Shown: positions 8,425 to 16,656 of the stretch, piece after piece
How the letters are laid out: each line of letters begins with the position of its first letter
How positions within the stretch are numbered: the stretch's first letter is position 1
From: Acidimicrobiaceae bacterium
Lineage (GTDB): Bacteria; Actinomycetota; Acidimicrobiia; Acidimicrobiales; RAAP-2
NCBI GenBank assembly: GCA_003138855.1
Contig: PLHF01000036.1
Location: 1-49,585 of the forward strand
Length of the DNA: 49,585 bases
Direction: 5' to 3'
Translations under genes and position numbers: made by a program
Notes under the pieces: generated by a model
What the model was told of the DNA's origin: nothing
Databases searched by the model: none
What the model saw: only the letters and a program-made list of their open reading frames with translations

Positions 8425-9782
8425 TCACTGACCGTCTGAACCGTGGTGGTGGTCGAGCGTCAGCTGTCCGGTGTTGGCATCGAAGTCGAAGAGCTCGCCG
8501 TAGCGGCCCCAATCCACGGCGATCTTGAGCTGCTGGCGGGCCTCCTCTTCGGAGAACCCCCGGCGCAGGAGGTCGAGGAAGAAGCCCTCCCCGAGGTTGC
8601 CATCCTTGGTCGCCCCTAGTGCCCGGCAGATGGCACGGACCAGTGGCGCCCGCTCCCGGGCTTCCAGGGCGAAGATCTGCTTGGACTCGAGGATGTCGGC
8701 GGCGACGAAGATCCGGCCCTCGTCGGTGATCTGCAGGTCGGCGTCGTCGACGACCGCCAGTCCCAATACCTGAGCAGCGTCGACCAACGGGAGCAGATCG
8801 TCGACCTCGAAGGTGAGCTCGTGGGCCAGCTGGGGGAGGTCCACCCTCCCACCGTGGGCCACCAGGATCTCGAGCAGGCCGGACATGCCGCCCACACTGG
8901 CCTGCGGCAGCGGCGTGTCGGTCGGCGACCCTTCGCCAGGGCTGGCCACAGTCCAGATGTGGGCCGGGGGCCTGGTGTCCCGTCCGGTCATCAGGCCGTA
9001 GATCTGGTCGACCAGCGCCTGGAAGCTCTCGTCGTGCCGGTCCCGGGGTTGGGAGAATGTGCAGTCGATCTCCGTGCGGATCCGGCCGGGATTGGCACGA
9101 GTACGAAGATCCGATCGGCCAGGATGACGGCCTCTTCGATGTTGTGGGTCACGATCAGCATGGCCTTGGTGGGGAAGTCCTTCTCTCGCCACAGTCGGAG
9201 GAGCTCGGCCCGCAGGTTCTGGGCCGTCAGCACGTCCAACGCCGAAAATGGTTCGTCCATGAGGAGCGCGTCGGGCTCGACTACCAGGGCTCGGGCGAAT
9301 CCCACTCGTTGCCGCATCCCGCCGGAGAGTTCCTTCGGATAGGCGGACTCGAACCCGTCGAGACCGATGGCGTCGATGGCCCGTTCGGCCCGCTGGCGTC
9401 GCTCGCCGGTCCCCACTCCGAGCGCCTCGAGTCCCAACTCGACGTTCTGCTGCACGGTCAGCCACGGCAGAAGGGCGAAGCTCTGGAACACCATGGCCAC
9501 ACCGGGGTTGGCGCCGTTGAGGGTCTCGCCTCGGTAGCTGATGTCGCCCTCGGTGGGTGAGATGAGCCCGGCGATGCAGCGCAGGAGCGTGCTCTTGCCC
9601 GAGCCGGAGCGCCCCAGGAGCGCCACGATCTCTCCTTCTCGCAGGTCGAGCGAGATGTCGTCGAGCACGGGGAGGGGAGTGCCATCGGGCGACACGAAGC
9701 TCTTGGTGACGTGGGAGACCTCGATGATGGTGGCCGAGCCGGCGCCCGTCCGGCCGGTGGTGGGGTCTGAGGTCGTGGTCAC
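8425..9782 (-). pseudogene. NitT/TauT-type ABC ATPase with C-terminal AAA-associated domain, frameshifted
   Basis: This gene encodes the ATPase of a nitrate/sulfonate/taurine-type importer. From the GTG at 9782 (good AAGGGTGG site upstream), residues 57-65 form the Walker A motif GRSGSGKST, 152-158 the signature LSGGMRQ, 173-178 the Walker B LLMDEP, and H213 the switch histidine. After ADRIFVL (about 9100) the reading frame breaks. The expected continuation, ANPGRIRTEIDC, then the AAA-associated domain running to the stop at 8425, is in another frame. One extra base near 9097-9101 would restore a single protein of about 450 residues. This is either a recent inactivating deletion or an assembly error. 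Upstream, 70 bases away, is the partner permease; no substrate-binding protein is adjacent. Confidence 0.8.
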
Positions 9783-9852
9783 AGGGATCCACCCTTCCGC
9801 ACTTGTGCGAGCCAAGTCAACGAGGGCACGCTCGCGCCGCAGCCCGACTGCG

Positions 9853-11601
9853 TCACAGCGTGAACCGGGATTCGGCCATCCGGTAGAGGCGCCGCCAGAA
9901 CAGCCGGTTGACGACGACCACGAAGGCGCTCATGACGATGCCCCCGGCGATCAGCAGGGCGAACTTGCCCTGGGCCGAGGCGGTAGCGATGTAGTTGCCC
10001 AGCCCGAACGCGTTGAGGGTGTGATGGTGCCAGCTGACCAGCTCGGCCACGATGGACGCGTTCCACGCCCCGCCGGCGGCGGTGATCCCACCGGTCACAT
10101 AGGCGGGGAAGATGGCCGGGAGGATGACCTTTCGCCACCGCAGGCGCCGCGTCAGACGCATCGAGACCATCATCTCGCGCAGATCGTTGGGGATGGAGCT
10201 GGCGCCGGCGATGACGTTGAACAGGATGTACCACTGCGCCCCCAGCATCATCAGCACGATGGCCCCGTAGTCCAGCGGGATTCCCAGGTTGATGAAGATC
10301 AGCGTGGCGAAGGGGAAGAGCAGGATGGCGGGGAAGCTGGCCAGGACCTGGACGATGGGCTGGGCATAGCGGGCCAGTCTGGGGCTCATCCCGATTTTCA
10401 CCCCGACCGGCACCCAGATGATCGTGGAGATGACAAGGAGGACGACCACCCGGCCGAAGGTGGCGAGACCAAACCCAATGAGACTGGGGAACCGGGTGAA
10501 ACCGAGGTGGGCGTTGAGGTACACCAAGCCGATGACGGCGAAGGTGGTGGTGGCTCCGACGATGACCGACCAGAAGATGATGTCGCCAATGTGTCGCTTG
10601 CGGACGTCGGTGCGCAGGGGGTACTCGGCCAGGCCGAAGGGCCGGGTGATCCGGTCGAGCGCCCGTCCGACGGGGCGGCTGACGCGGCCGGCCAGCCGCC
10701 GGATGGAGGAGCGGCGGAGGAGGTTGAGGATGATGCTCTTGGGCTTCTCGGCGGACTCGGAGCTCTCCATGCGGAACTTGTCGGACCAGGCCACCAGCGG
10801 GCGGAAGACGAGGAAGTTGGTGCCGACCACCAGGAGGACCATCACCACGATGGCGATGGTCACCTCGGTGTAGGACCCGTGGGTTACGGCGGCGGCCATG
10901 TAGCTGCCCATTCCGGGAAGGCTCTCAGAGAGCCCGTGCCCCTTGATGAACACGGTTACCGCCTCGGAGGCCGTGAGGAAGAACCACCCGCCGCCCATTG
11001 ACATCATCATGTTCCAGACCAACCCGATCATGGAGCTGGGAACGTCCAGCTTCCAGAACCGCTGCCACTTGGTGAGCCGGTACATGCGCGCCGCCTCGTC
11101 CAACTCGGTCGGCTGCGAGATGAGCGAGTGGTAGAAGCTGAACGTCATGTTCCACGCCTGGGAGGTGAAGATCACGAAGATCGCCGCCAGCTCGAGCCCC
11201 AACAGGTTGTTGGGAAAGAGGGTGATGAAGAAGGTCAGAGCGATCGGCAGGAACACCAGGATGGGGATGGACTGCAGGATGTCGAGGATCGGGACGAGCA
11301 CCTTCTCCGCTCGGCGAAGACGTGCCGCCGCCGTCCCGTACACCAGGGTGAACACCGTCGAGAGGGCAAGGGCGATGAACATCCGCAGGAGCGATCGAGC
11401 GGCGTAGTAGGGCACGTCGGCGACGTCGGTCGAGATGATGACCGGCGTCCGGCCCGGAGTGAAGTTGACGGCCATCGACTGGCCGAGCCGGACGACGGCG
11501 TAGAGGAGGGCGATGATGCCAGCTCCCACCACGAGGTCCACCCAACTGAGCCTGCGGCCTCGCAACACCTCCCGGATGGGAAGTGTCGGCCGTACCGTCA
11601 A
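9853..11601 (-). CDS. NitT/TauT-type ABC transporter permease, two fused membrane domains
   Basis: A 582-residue inner-membrane protein carrying two BPD_transp_1 permease domains in one chain, so one polypeptide would form the whole channel. Each half has a cytoplasmic EAA-type loop: ELDEAARMYRLTKWQRFWKL near 167-186 and DLREMMVSMRLTRRLRWRKV near 455-474. The halves are joined by a basic linker (about 285-345). The start is a TTG at 11601, chosen because AGGAGGG lies eight bases upstream. It is followed by the frameshifted ATPase gene. The substrate (taurine, sulfonate, nitrate, bicarbonate or other) cannot be told, as no binding protein is nearby. Domain order and partner ATPase match a family of duplicated NitT/TauT permeases in actinobacteria and proteobacteria. 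Confidence 0.88.
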   Translation of the reverse strand: MTVRPTLPIREVLRGRRLSWVDLVVGAGIIALLYAVVRLGQSMAVNFTPGRTPVIISTDVADVPYYAARSLLRMFIALALSTVFTLVYGTAAARLRRAEKVLVPILDILQSIPILVFLPIALTFFITLFPNNLLGLELAAIFVIFTSQAWNMTFSFYHSLISQPTELDEAARMYRLTKWQRFWKLDVPSSMIGLVWNMMMSMGGGWFFLTASEAVTVFIKGHGLSESLPGMGSYMAAAVTHGSYTEVTIAIVVMVLLVVGTNFLVFRPLVAWSDKFRMESSESAEKPKSIILNLLRRSSIRRLAGRVSRPVGRALDRITRPFGLAEYPLRTDVRKRHIGDIIFWSVIVGATTTFAVIGLVYLNAHLGFTRFPSLIGFGLATFGRVVVLLVISTIIWVPVGVKIGMSPRLARYAQPIVQVLASFPAILLFPFATLIFINLGIPLDYGAIVLMMLGAQWYILFNVIAGASSIPNDLREMMVSMRLTRRLRWRKVILPAIFPAYVTGGITAAGGAWNASIVAELVSWHHHTLNAFGLGNYIATASAQGKFALLIAGGIVMSAFVVVVNRLFWRRLYRMAESRFTL

Positions 11602-11819
11602 GAAGCGCCCTCCTGGGTCGGTCCATGGCGAGAGAGGTGCATCCGCAGCAATCTACCGACCACCCTGCGCAAAGAAAATGTGAAGAATCACTCTCCACCC
11701 GAAAAAGCTTCGTCAAACCCGAACGATTTCTCCATTTCGAGCGTTAGAACGGGATGATCCCGGCGATCAAAGCACCTGCAACAAGAGGGTCGTGACGATT
11801 GCACGAGAGGAAGGACAGC
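11602..11819. promoter_or_regulatory. Divergent promoter region, permease versus winged-helix regulator
   Basis: This 218-bp gap separates the leftward permease from the rightward regulator gene and is AT-richer than its surroundings around 11660-11735. It should contain both promoters. No clear palindromic operator was picked out by eye. The ribosome binding site of the regulator (GAGAGGAAGGA) lies at its right edge. Confidence 0.45.
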
Positions 11820-12530
11820 ATGACGATGACGACAGTCGGTCTCCATTCGATCGACGAACCAAACGAGCCAGACAGTGAAGACGGGCTTTCGGACGAGGAG
11901 GGCGACCCACCAAAACCGGGCCATCTCGTGGTCCATCCCCATTGTGCGGTCACCGCCCGCCCGAACGGGGCGTGGTTCGGCCCGAAGGGATCCGAGGCAA
12001 CCGAAAGGGAGCTGATCGCCTTCCTCGGTTCGCACAACGGAGTGGCAGTGCTCCAGTGGCCTCGTGATGCCCACCGAGCCGAACGGTTCTTCGACCTCGG
12101 CATCCCGTGTCTCTGGTTCGTCCAGGACACCGCCGACCTTCCCCCCGCCCGGGGCAAGTCCGAAGAGTGGCTTCCCCAAACGGCCAGCGACCTCCAGGTG
12201 CACGAATGTCTCAAGAGACTGTGTGACTGGGCGGCGACGGAACGCTCGGCGGCACCGCCCGAGCTCGAGGAGAACGGTTGGCTCCACCTCGGAGAGCACG
12301 GCATCCAGCTCACGCCCCCCGAATCCTGTCTGGCTGCTCCCCTCATCGCCCACTTCGGAGAGGCGGTCGACGACGAGCTCCTTACCCGCAGGTCGGCGCG
12401 TGCTGCCGCTGCCCGGCGGAACAGCTCCTTCGCCAGCGAACTGCACCATCTCGACGAGGACGTCAATGCACTCGGGCTCGAGGTCGTTCCGGCGACGGAA
12501 CGCACGCATCTGATCCGGCGGTGCAGGTGA
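11820..12530 (+). CDS. Orphan regulator: pseudo-receiver plus OmpR-type winged helix
   Basis: A 236-residue protein that looks like a response regulator without a phosphorylation site. Residues of about 55-95 (GVAVLQWPRDAHRAERF, then IPCLWFVQD) resemble a receiver fold lacking the acidic pocket. The C-terminal part, from about 145, follows the OmpR/PhoB winged-helix pattern: HLGEHGIQLTPPE, then APLIAHFGEAVDDELL, a recognition-helix region with HHLDEDVNALGLEV, and a final strand. The start is the ATG at 11820 behind GAGAGGAAGGA. Its TGA overlaps the ATG of the decarboxylase gene (TGATG at 12528-12532), so the two are translationally coupled. I infer a DNA-binding regulator not controlled by phosphorylation; the target is unknown. 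No histidine kinase is nearby. Confidence 0.7.
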   Translation: MTMTTVGLHSIDEPNEPDSEDGLSDEEGDPPKPGHLVVHPHCAVTARPNGAWFGPKGSEATERELIAFLGSHNGVAVLQWPRDAHRAERFFDLGIPCLWFVQDTADLPPARGKSEEWLPQTASDLQVHECLKRLCDWAATERSAAPPELEENGWLHLGEHGIQLTPPESCLAAPLIAHFGEAVDDELLTRRSARAAAARRNSSFASELHHLDEDVNALGLEVVPATERTHLIRRCR

Positions 12531-13996
12531 TGACCACGGTCGGCTCTTCGGCCGCCTACCGGCGGCAGATCGACCGCCGGATGGGAGTCGCGGACCCGGC
12601 CACGTTGCACGGGTCGCTCTCGGCCGGCAGGCGCCTGCGTGATGCCGAACCGGCGGATCAGGACATGGCCCCGGTGCCACTGCGTCTCCTGCCCGATACC
12701 GCCGAGGTCGCACCCGGCGACAGCCTTTCGATCGGCGGGGTCGACGTGGCGACCGTGGCGGAGGCCGTCGGGACCCCGGTATTCATCTACGACGAGGCAC
12801 ATCTGCGGTCCCGGTGCCGGGAGGCCCGTCGAGCCTTCGGCGACGGCGTCTCCTTTGCGTCCAAGGCATTCCTCTGCCGGGCGATGGCGAGGATCGCCCA
12901 TGACGAGGGCATGATGATCGACGTAGCGTCCGGTGGGGAGCTCTACGTAGCGCTCCGAGCCGGTGTTCCCCCCGAGCGACTTGTCCTGCACGGGAGCAAC
13001 AAGTCGACCGACGAGCTGGTGCTGGCGCTCGACGTCGGGATCGGCCGGATCGTGGTTGACTCGTTCGACGAGATCGAACGAGTCAACCTGCTGCTAGGTC
13101 GGGTCGCGCCCGCCACGAGGCCCCGAGTCCTCGTCCGGGTCAACCCCGGCGTCGAAGTGAGCACACACGCGTCGATCGCCACCGGCCGGGAGGACTCCAA
13201 GTTCGGGTTCTCCCTCGCATCGGGTGCGGCCGCCGAAGCGGTCAACCTGCTCGCCTCCCGGCACAGCCCGGTCGATCTCGTCGGTCTCCACACGCACATC
13301 GGGAGCCAGATCTTCGACCTGTCCGCGTTCGGCCGGACGATCGACTCGCTGGCTCCGCTCGTGGTGACAACAGGGCTCACCGAGTTGTGCGTCGGCGGTG
13401 GCCTGGGAGTCGCCTATACGGGTGACCAGAAGGAGCCGCCGACTCTCACCGAATGGGCCACCGCGATGCGCCATGCATGCCGCGTCGCCGGCATCCCCGA
13501 TTCGGTGCGGATCACGGCAGAGCCGGGGCGCGCCGTCGCGGCAACCGCTGCGGTCACCTGTTACCGGATCGGTGCCATCAAATCGGTCCCCCTGCCGTCG
13601 ACGGATGGTGTCCGGACCTATGTCAGTGTCGACGGGGGGATGAGCGACAATCTCCGCCCGGCCCTGTACGACAGCCGCTACGAGGCGTTCCTGCCGCGGG
13701 CGGTGACGGCACCCCGACCGTTCGCGGTGACGGTGGCGGGCAAGCATTGCGAATCGGGGGACATCCTGGTCAGGAACGGTCATCTCCCCCAGGACGTGGC
13801 CGTAGGGGACCTATTGGCAACCCCGGTGACCGGAGCGTATGGCTACGCCATGGCTTCCAACTACAACAAGCTCTTGCGTCCACCGGTCGTCTTCGTCGGC
13901 GACGGCAGGTACCGAACGGTGACGCGTCGTGAGACGGTCGAGGACTTGTTGGGCCTGGACGTCGACGAGCCCGCATTATCCCACTGCGTACCGTGA
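12530..13996 (+). CDS. lysA: Diaminopimelate decarboxylase-type PLP enzyme
   Basis: A 488-residue fold-type III decarboxylase, probably converting meso-diaminopimelate to lysine. The PLP lysine lies in FASKAF (K112), the histidine region is HTHIGSQ near 253, the phosphate-binding glycines are GGGLG near 288, and EPGR lies near 330. CESGD near 405 and the closing GAYGYAMASNYN are typical of LysA. It carries about 45 extra N-terminal residues, so an internal start at 12664 is possible. The ATG at 12530 is preferred because it overlaps the upstream stop. No other lysine genes are nearby, so this may be a second copy or a related decarboxylase serving specialised metabolism. The coupling to a regulator argues for conditional expression. 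Confidence 0.88.
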   Translation: MTTVGSSAAYRRQIDRRMGVADPATLHGSLSAGRRLRDAEPADQDMAPVPLRLLPDTAEVAPGDSLSIGGVDVATVAEAVGTPVFIYDEAHLRSRCREARRAFGDGVSFASKAFLCRAMARIAHDEGMMIDVASGGELYVALRAGVPPERLVLHGSNKSTDELVLALDVGIGRIVVDSFDEIERVNLLLGRVAPATRPRVLVRVNPGVEVSTHASIATGREDSKFGFSLASGAAAEAVNLLASRHSPVDLVGLHTHIGSQIFDLSAFGRTIDSLAPLVVTTGLTELCVGGGLGVAYTGDQKEPPTLTEWATAMRHACRVAGIPDSVRITAEPGRAVAATAAVTCYRIGAIKSVPLPSTDGVRTYVSVDGGMSDNLRPALYDSRYEAFLPRAVTAPRPFAVTVAGKHCESGDILVRNGHLPQDVAVGDLLATPVTGAYGYAMASNYNKLLRPPVVFVGDGRYRTVTRRETVEDLLGLDVDEPALSHCVP

Positions 13997-14038
13997 GCGA
14001 CCATCGCTCGTAGTGCTCACCCGATATCTGGAGGAAGT

Positions 14039-14284
14039 ATGACCACCGCAGTCGCCGCACAGAATGTGCCCATGTTCGTGCTGTATGCCGCATCGTTCGT
14101 CGTGGTTCTCTGGGCGGTCGTCGACGCGGCCCGCCGGCCACCCGCGCTCATGCCGCCAGGTCGGAAGGCGGTCTGGATCGTCGGCTTCGTCGTGGGTTGG
14201 TTCGTGTTCGGACTGATCGGAGCCGCCATCGCCGTCGTCTACCTGGTGGGGCCCCGCCGGCGACTGAACGCTGGCCGGATGTGA
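14039..14284 (+). CDS. Small two-helix membrane protein
   Basis: An 81-residue protein with two hydrophobic segments (about 10-30 and 45-69) separated by a basic, proline-rich loop (DAARRPPALMPPGRK) and a basic tail. The pattern resembles small actinobacterial PLDc_N-like or DUF2516-like membrane proteins. A strong GGAGGAAGT site directly precedes the ATG. It follows the decarboxylase by 42 bases on the same strand and may share its transcript. Function unknown. Confidence 0.7.
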   Translation: MTTAVAAQNVPMFVLYAASFVVVLWAVVDAARRPPALMPPGRKAVWIVGFVVGWFVFGLIGAAIAVVYLVGPRRRLNAGRM

Positions 14285-14575
14285 GGATCGATCGTCGGGC
14301 CTGGGGGGAAGGCGCACGCGATCAGAGGGCACCGCCACTCCCAGTGGGCTTCGACTCTCCGAGTCAGTACCACCTCGTGGGCATTGTTACTGTCGACCGG
14401 AAGCCTGCCAGCCCGCAGGGTAAATTCTCAGACTTCTGTTGAAGGGTCCAGCGGATTTGGTGGTGCCGCGGGGTTCGGCTAAGTGTCCGTGCCGACCGGG
14501 CGGATGGGAGTAGGGAGTGAGGCGGTGGTCGCCGCCATCTCATCCGGAGCATGCCAGACTGATACCTGCACTTCC
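14285..14575. other. Intergenic stretch left of repeat copy 2
   Basis: About 290 bases between the small membrane protein gene and repeat copy 2. Only short shadow frames are present, and no RNA gene or clear terminator was recognised. Confidence 0.4.
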
Positions 14576-14766
14576 TGGGCTTGATCCGGTTCGACGGACA
14601 GGTTCCTTAGGTTGAGCATGCCGCCTGACGGTCGGCGTTACCGGGTCCGTCGAGCGAGGTTCCGCCACCCTGCTCCGGACCCGGTTTCTTTCATTCTGGC
14701 CATGGACCTGCCCGCGGGTGTTCCATTTGAAACAGGTGACCGCCAACATGCGTGTTACGACACTCG
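14576..14766 (+). repeat. Dispersed ~190-bp repeat, copy 2
   Basis: Second copy of the block at 2743-2936, same orientation, about 94% identical by eye, lacking three bases (GAG) present in copy 1. It keeps the 9-bp stem CCGGGTCCG/CGGACCCGG and ends in GACACTCG. The shared 15-bp motif follows immediately at 14766-14780. The stop codon of the leftward alpha/beta hydrolase (TAA at 14755-14757) lies inside this repeat, so the element forms the tail of that gene. Confidence 0.85.
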
Positions 14767-15753
14767 CCAGGTCCACTGAGATGGCCCACGGTGGCCGCCG
14801 GCGGGGTTGTCCGGCGGGGACGACGCCCCTGCCGGAGACGCCAGGACCGCCGCCGCGCTCCCCTGGTGATCGAGCCAGTCCTCGATCATGTCGCAGGTCC
14901 ACTCGGGGGCCTCGAGCATGGGGACGTGGCCGATGTCGGGAGCGACCTCGAACCGCCAGTCGGGATGAGCGGCGCTCATACGGCGGGCGGCGGACAGGGG
15001 GATGAGCACGTCGCGCTCCCCCTGCAGCAGGAGGACGGGTTGGTCGAGGCCGCCCAGCCGTCGGATGGTCGCCGCAGGCCTGGCCAACAGGTGGGAGAGC
15101 GACCGGGCCGACTGCAGATAGGAGGCATCGCCACGGGTACGGTCGATCTGGGCGGTCAGGGCCACGTGGGCGGCGACCACGTCGGCTGGGACGCGGGAGC
15201 GGTCGACGCAACAGATACCGAGCACCCGCTGCACGCTCTGTTCCGCCGTCGTCAGGCGGCGCCTGTGGGCAAGGAAGTGCTCGCCCACACCGGGCACCGC
15301 GCACAGGGCGAAGTTGACGGCGACCCGCGGATGGACCAGTCCCGGGCGGGCGGTGGGCAGGGCGGGGTCGACGAGCACCAGGCCGGCGACCGTCTCGGGC
15401 TCGGCCACTGCCTGCAACGCGGACACCAGGCCACCCATCGAGTTGCCGATCAGAATGGCCGGCGAGCCGGCCACCGCCTGGAGGAACCCGCCCAGCAGGC
15501 GGCGGTGCCCTTCGATGTCCGGGGTCCGTCCCTCGGCCGGGGTCAGCCCGTGCCCCACCAGGTCGAGGGCCAACAGGCGCGACCTCTGGGTCAGGCGGGG
15601 GGCGACCGCCAACCAGTTGACGTGGGAGCCACCCAGGCCGTGCACGGCGACCATGAGCGGACCGCCGGCCGGCCCTCCCATGTCCACGTAGTGCACCGGG
15701 CCGTCGATGTCGACGGTGAGGGACTGGATGCCGGTACCCGCGAGTGAGCTCAC
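14755..15753 (-). CDS. Alpha/beta hydrolase with a repeat-derived C-terminus
   Basis: A 332-residue hydrolase of the alpha/beta fold. The oxyanion region HGLGGSH is near 38-44 and the nucleophile elbow GNSMGG gives S105. The acid lies in QGERDVLIP (about D248) and the histidine in DIGHVPML (H276), so the catalytic triad is complete. It is probably an esterase, lipase or C-C hydrolase; the substrate is not visible. The GTG at 15753 is preferred; an ATG at 15792 adds 13 unconvincing residues. The last codons (SQWTWRVS, stop) come from the 15-bp motif and repeat copy 2, so the native C-terminus may have been replaced. It lies 63 bases downstream of the epoxide-hydrolase-like gene and probably shares its operon. 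Confidence 0.83.
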   Translation of the reverse strand: MSSLAGTGIQSLTVDIDGPVHYVDMGGPAGGPLMVAVHGLGGSHVNWLAVAPRLTQRSRLLALDLVGHGLTPAEGRTPDIEGHRRLLGGFLQAVAGSPAILIGNSMGGLVSALQAVAEPETVAGLVLVDPALPTARPGLVHPRVAVNFALCAVPGVGEHFLAHRRRLTTAEQSVQRVLGICCVDRSRVPADVVAAHVALTAQIDRTRGDASYLQSARSLSHLLARPAATIRRLGGLDQPVLLLQGERDVLIPLSAARRMSAAHPDWRFEVAPDIGHVPMLEAPEWTCDMIEDWLDHQGSAAAVLASPAGASSPPDNPAGGHRGPSQWTWRVS

Positions 15754-15816
15754 CCGGCCAATACTACCGGGGCCATCCGCCGGAACTGGCATCGCGGGCG
15801 GACGGGTGACCCGGCG

Positions 15817-16629
15817 TCAGTGCGGGAGGAAGTCGAGAAGACGGCGGGTGACCTCGTCGGGTGCCTCGAGGGGAAGCCAGTGCCCCGGCCCCTCCATCCG
15901 CTCGTAACGCCAGGGCCCGGCCACGTGCGCCGAGGACCCGCTCATCTGCTGCTCGGTCAGGGCGAAGTCCCCGGTGCTCCACACGCCCATGGTCGGCGCC
16001 CCCACCGGCGGCAGCTCCATCGGGGGGCCGATGAGGGCCTCGGGGGGCACGTTCGCCCGGTACCAATTGAGTGCCGAGGTGAGCGCGCCGTCCCGCTCGA
16101 GGTCGGCGATCACCGCATCGGCATCGGGATGGCTCGACCAGGTCCGGAAGTTGGCCCACGAGTCGTTGGACAGCCACTGCTCGGCCACTCCCTCGAACTG
16201 GAACAACAGCATGTACCACGACTTCCCGAGCTGTTCGAGCCCTGCGGAGCGAAAGGACAACGGGTGCCCGACGGACAGGGCCACCAGGTGGTCCACCCGG
16301 TCGGGGTTCGAGATGCCCAGGTACCAGGCGAGGGCCGCACCGAAGTCGTGACCCACCACATGGGCCCGCTCGACGCCGAGGTGGTCGAGGACGGCGAGGA
16401 TGTCGCCACCCGCCATCCACAGGGCGTAGGCCGCGACGTCGGCCGGCCTCCCCGAGGGCCCGAACCCCCGGAGGTCGGGCACGATGACCTTGTACCCGGC
16501 CTCGGCCAGCACCGGCACCTGGTGGCGCCACAACCGTCCCGATTCCGGAAAGCCGTGGAGCAGGAGGACGGGGGGCCCATCGCCGGTGACCTCGAACTCG
16601 ATCTCCACGCCACCACTGTCGATGTGCAT
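15817..16629 (-). CDS. Epoxide hydrolase-like alpha/beta hydrolase
   Basis: A 270-residue alpha/beta hydrolase whose nucleophile elbow reads VVGHDFGA, placing an aspartate (D95) where esterases have serine. With the HGFPES oxyanion motif near 25-30 and a histidine in GPGHWLP near 249, this is the epoxide hydrolase / haloalkane dehalogenase arrangement, most like epoxide hydrolases. These enzymes open epoxides to diols through an ester intermediate. The start is the ATG at 16629 with GGGGGAGGAG upstream. It begins 27 bases after the methylmalonate-semialdehyde dehydrogenase stop, suggesting one transcript for the three leftward genes. Confidence 0.85.
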   Translation of the reverse strand: MHIDSGGVEIEFEVTGDGPPVLLLHGFPESGRLWRHQVPVLAEAGYKVIVPDLRGFGPSGRPADVAAYALWMAGGDILAVLDHLGVERAHVVGHDFGAALAWYLGISNPDRVDHLVALSVGHPLSFRSAGLEQLGKSWYMLLFQFEGVAEQWLSNDSWANFRTWSSHPDADAVIADLERDGALTSALNWYRANVPPEALIGPPMELPPVGAPTMGVWSTGDFALTEQQMSGSSAHVAGPWRYERMEGPGHWLPLEAPDEVTRRLLDFLPH

Positions 16630-16656
16630 CAGGGCACTCCTCCCCCGGACGGTCCC

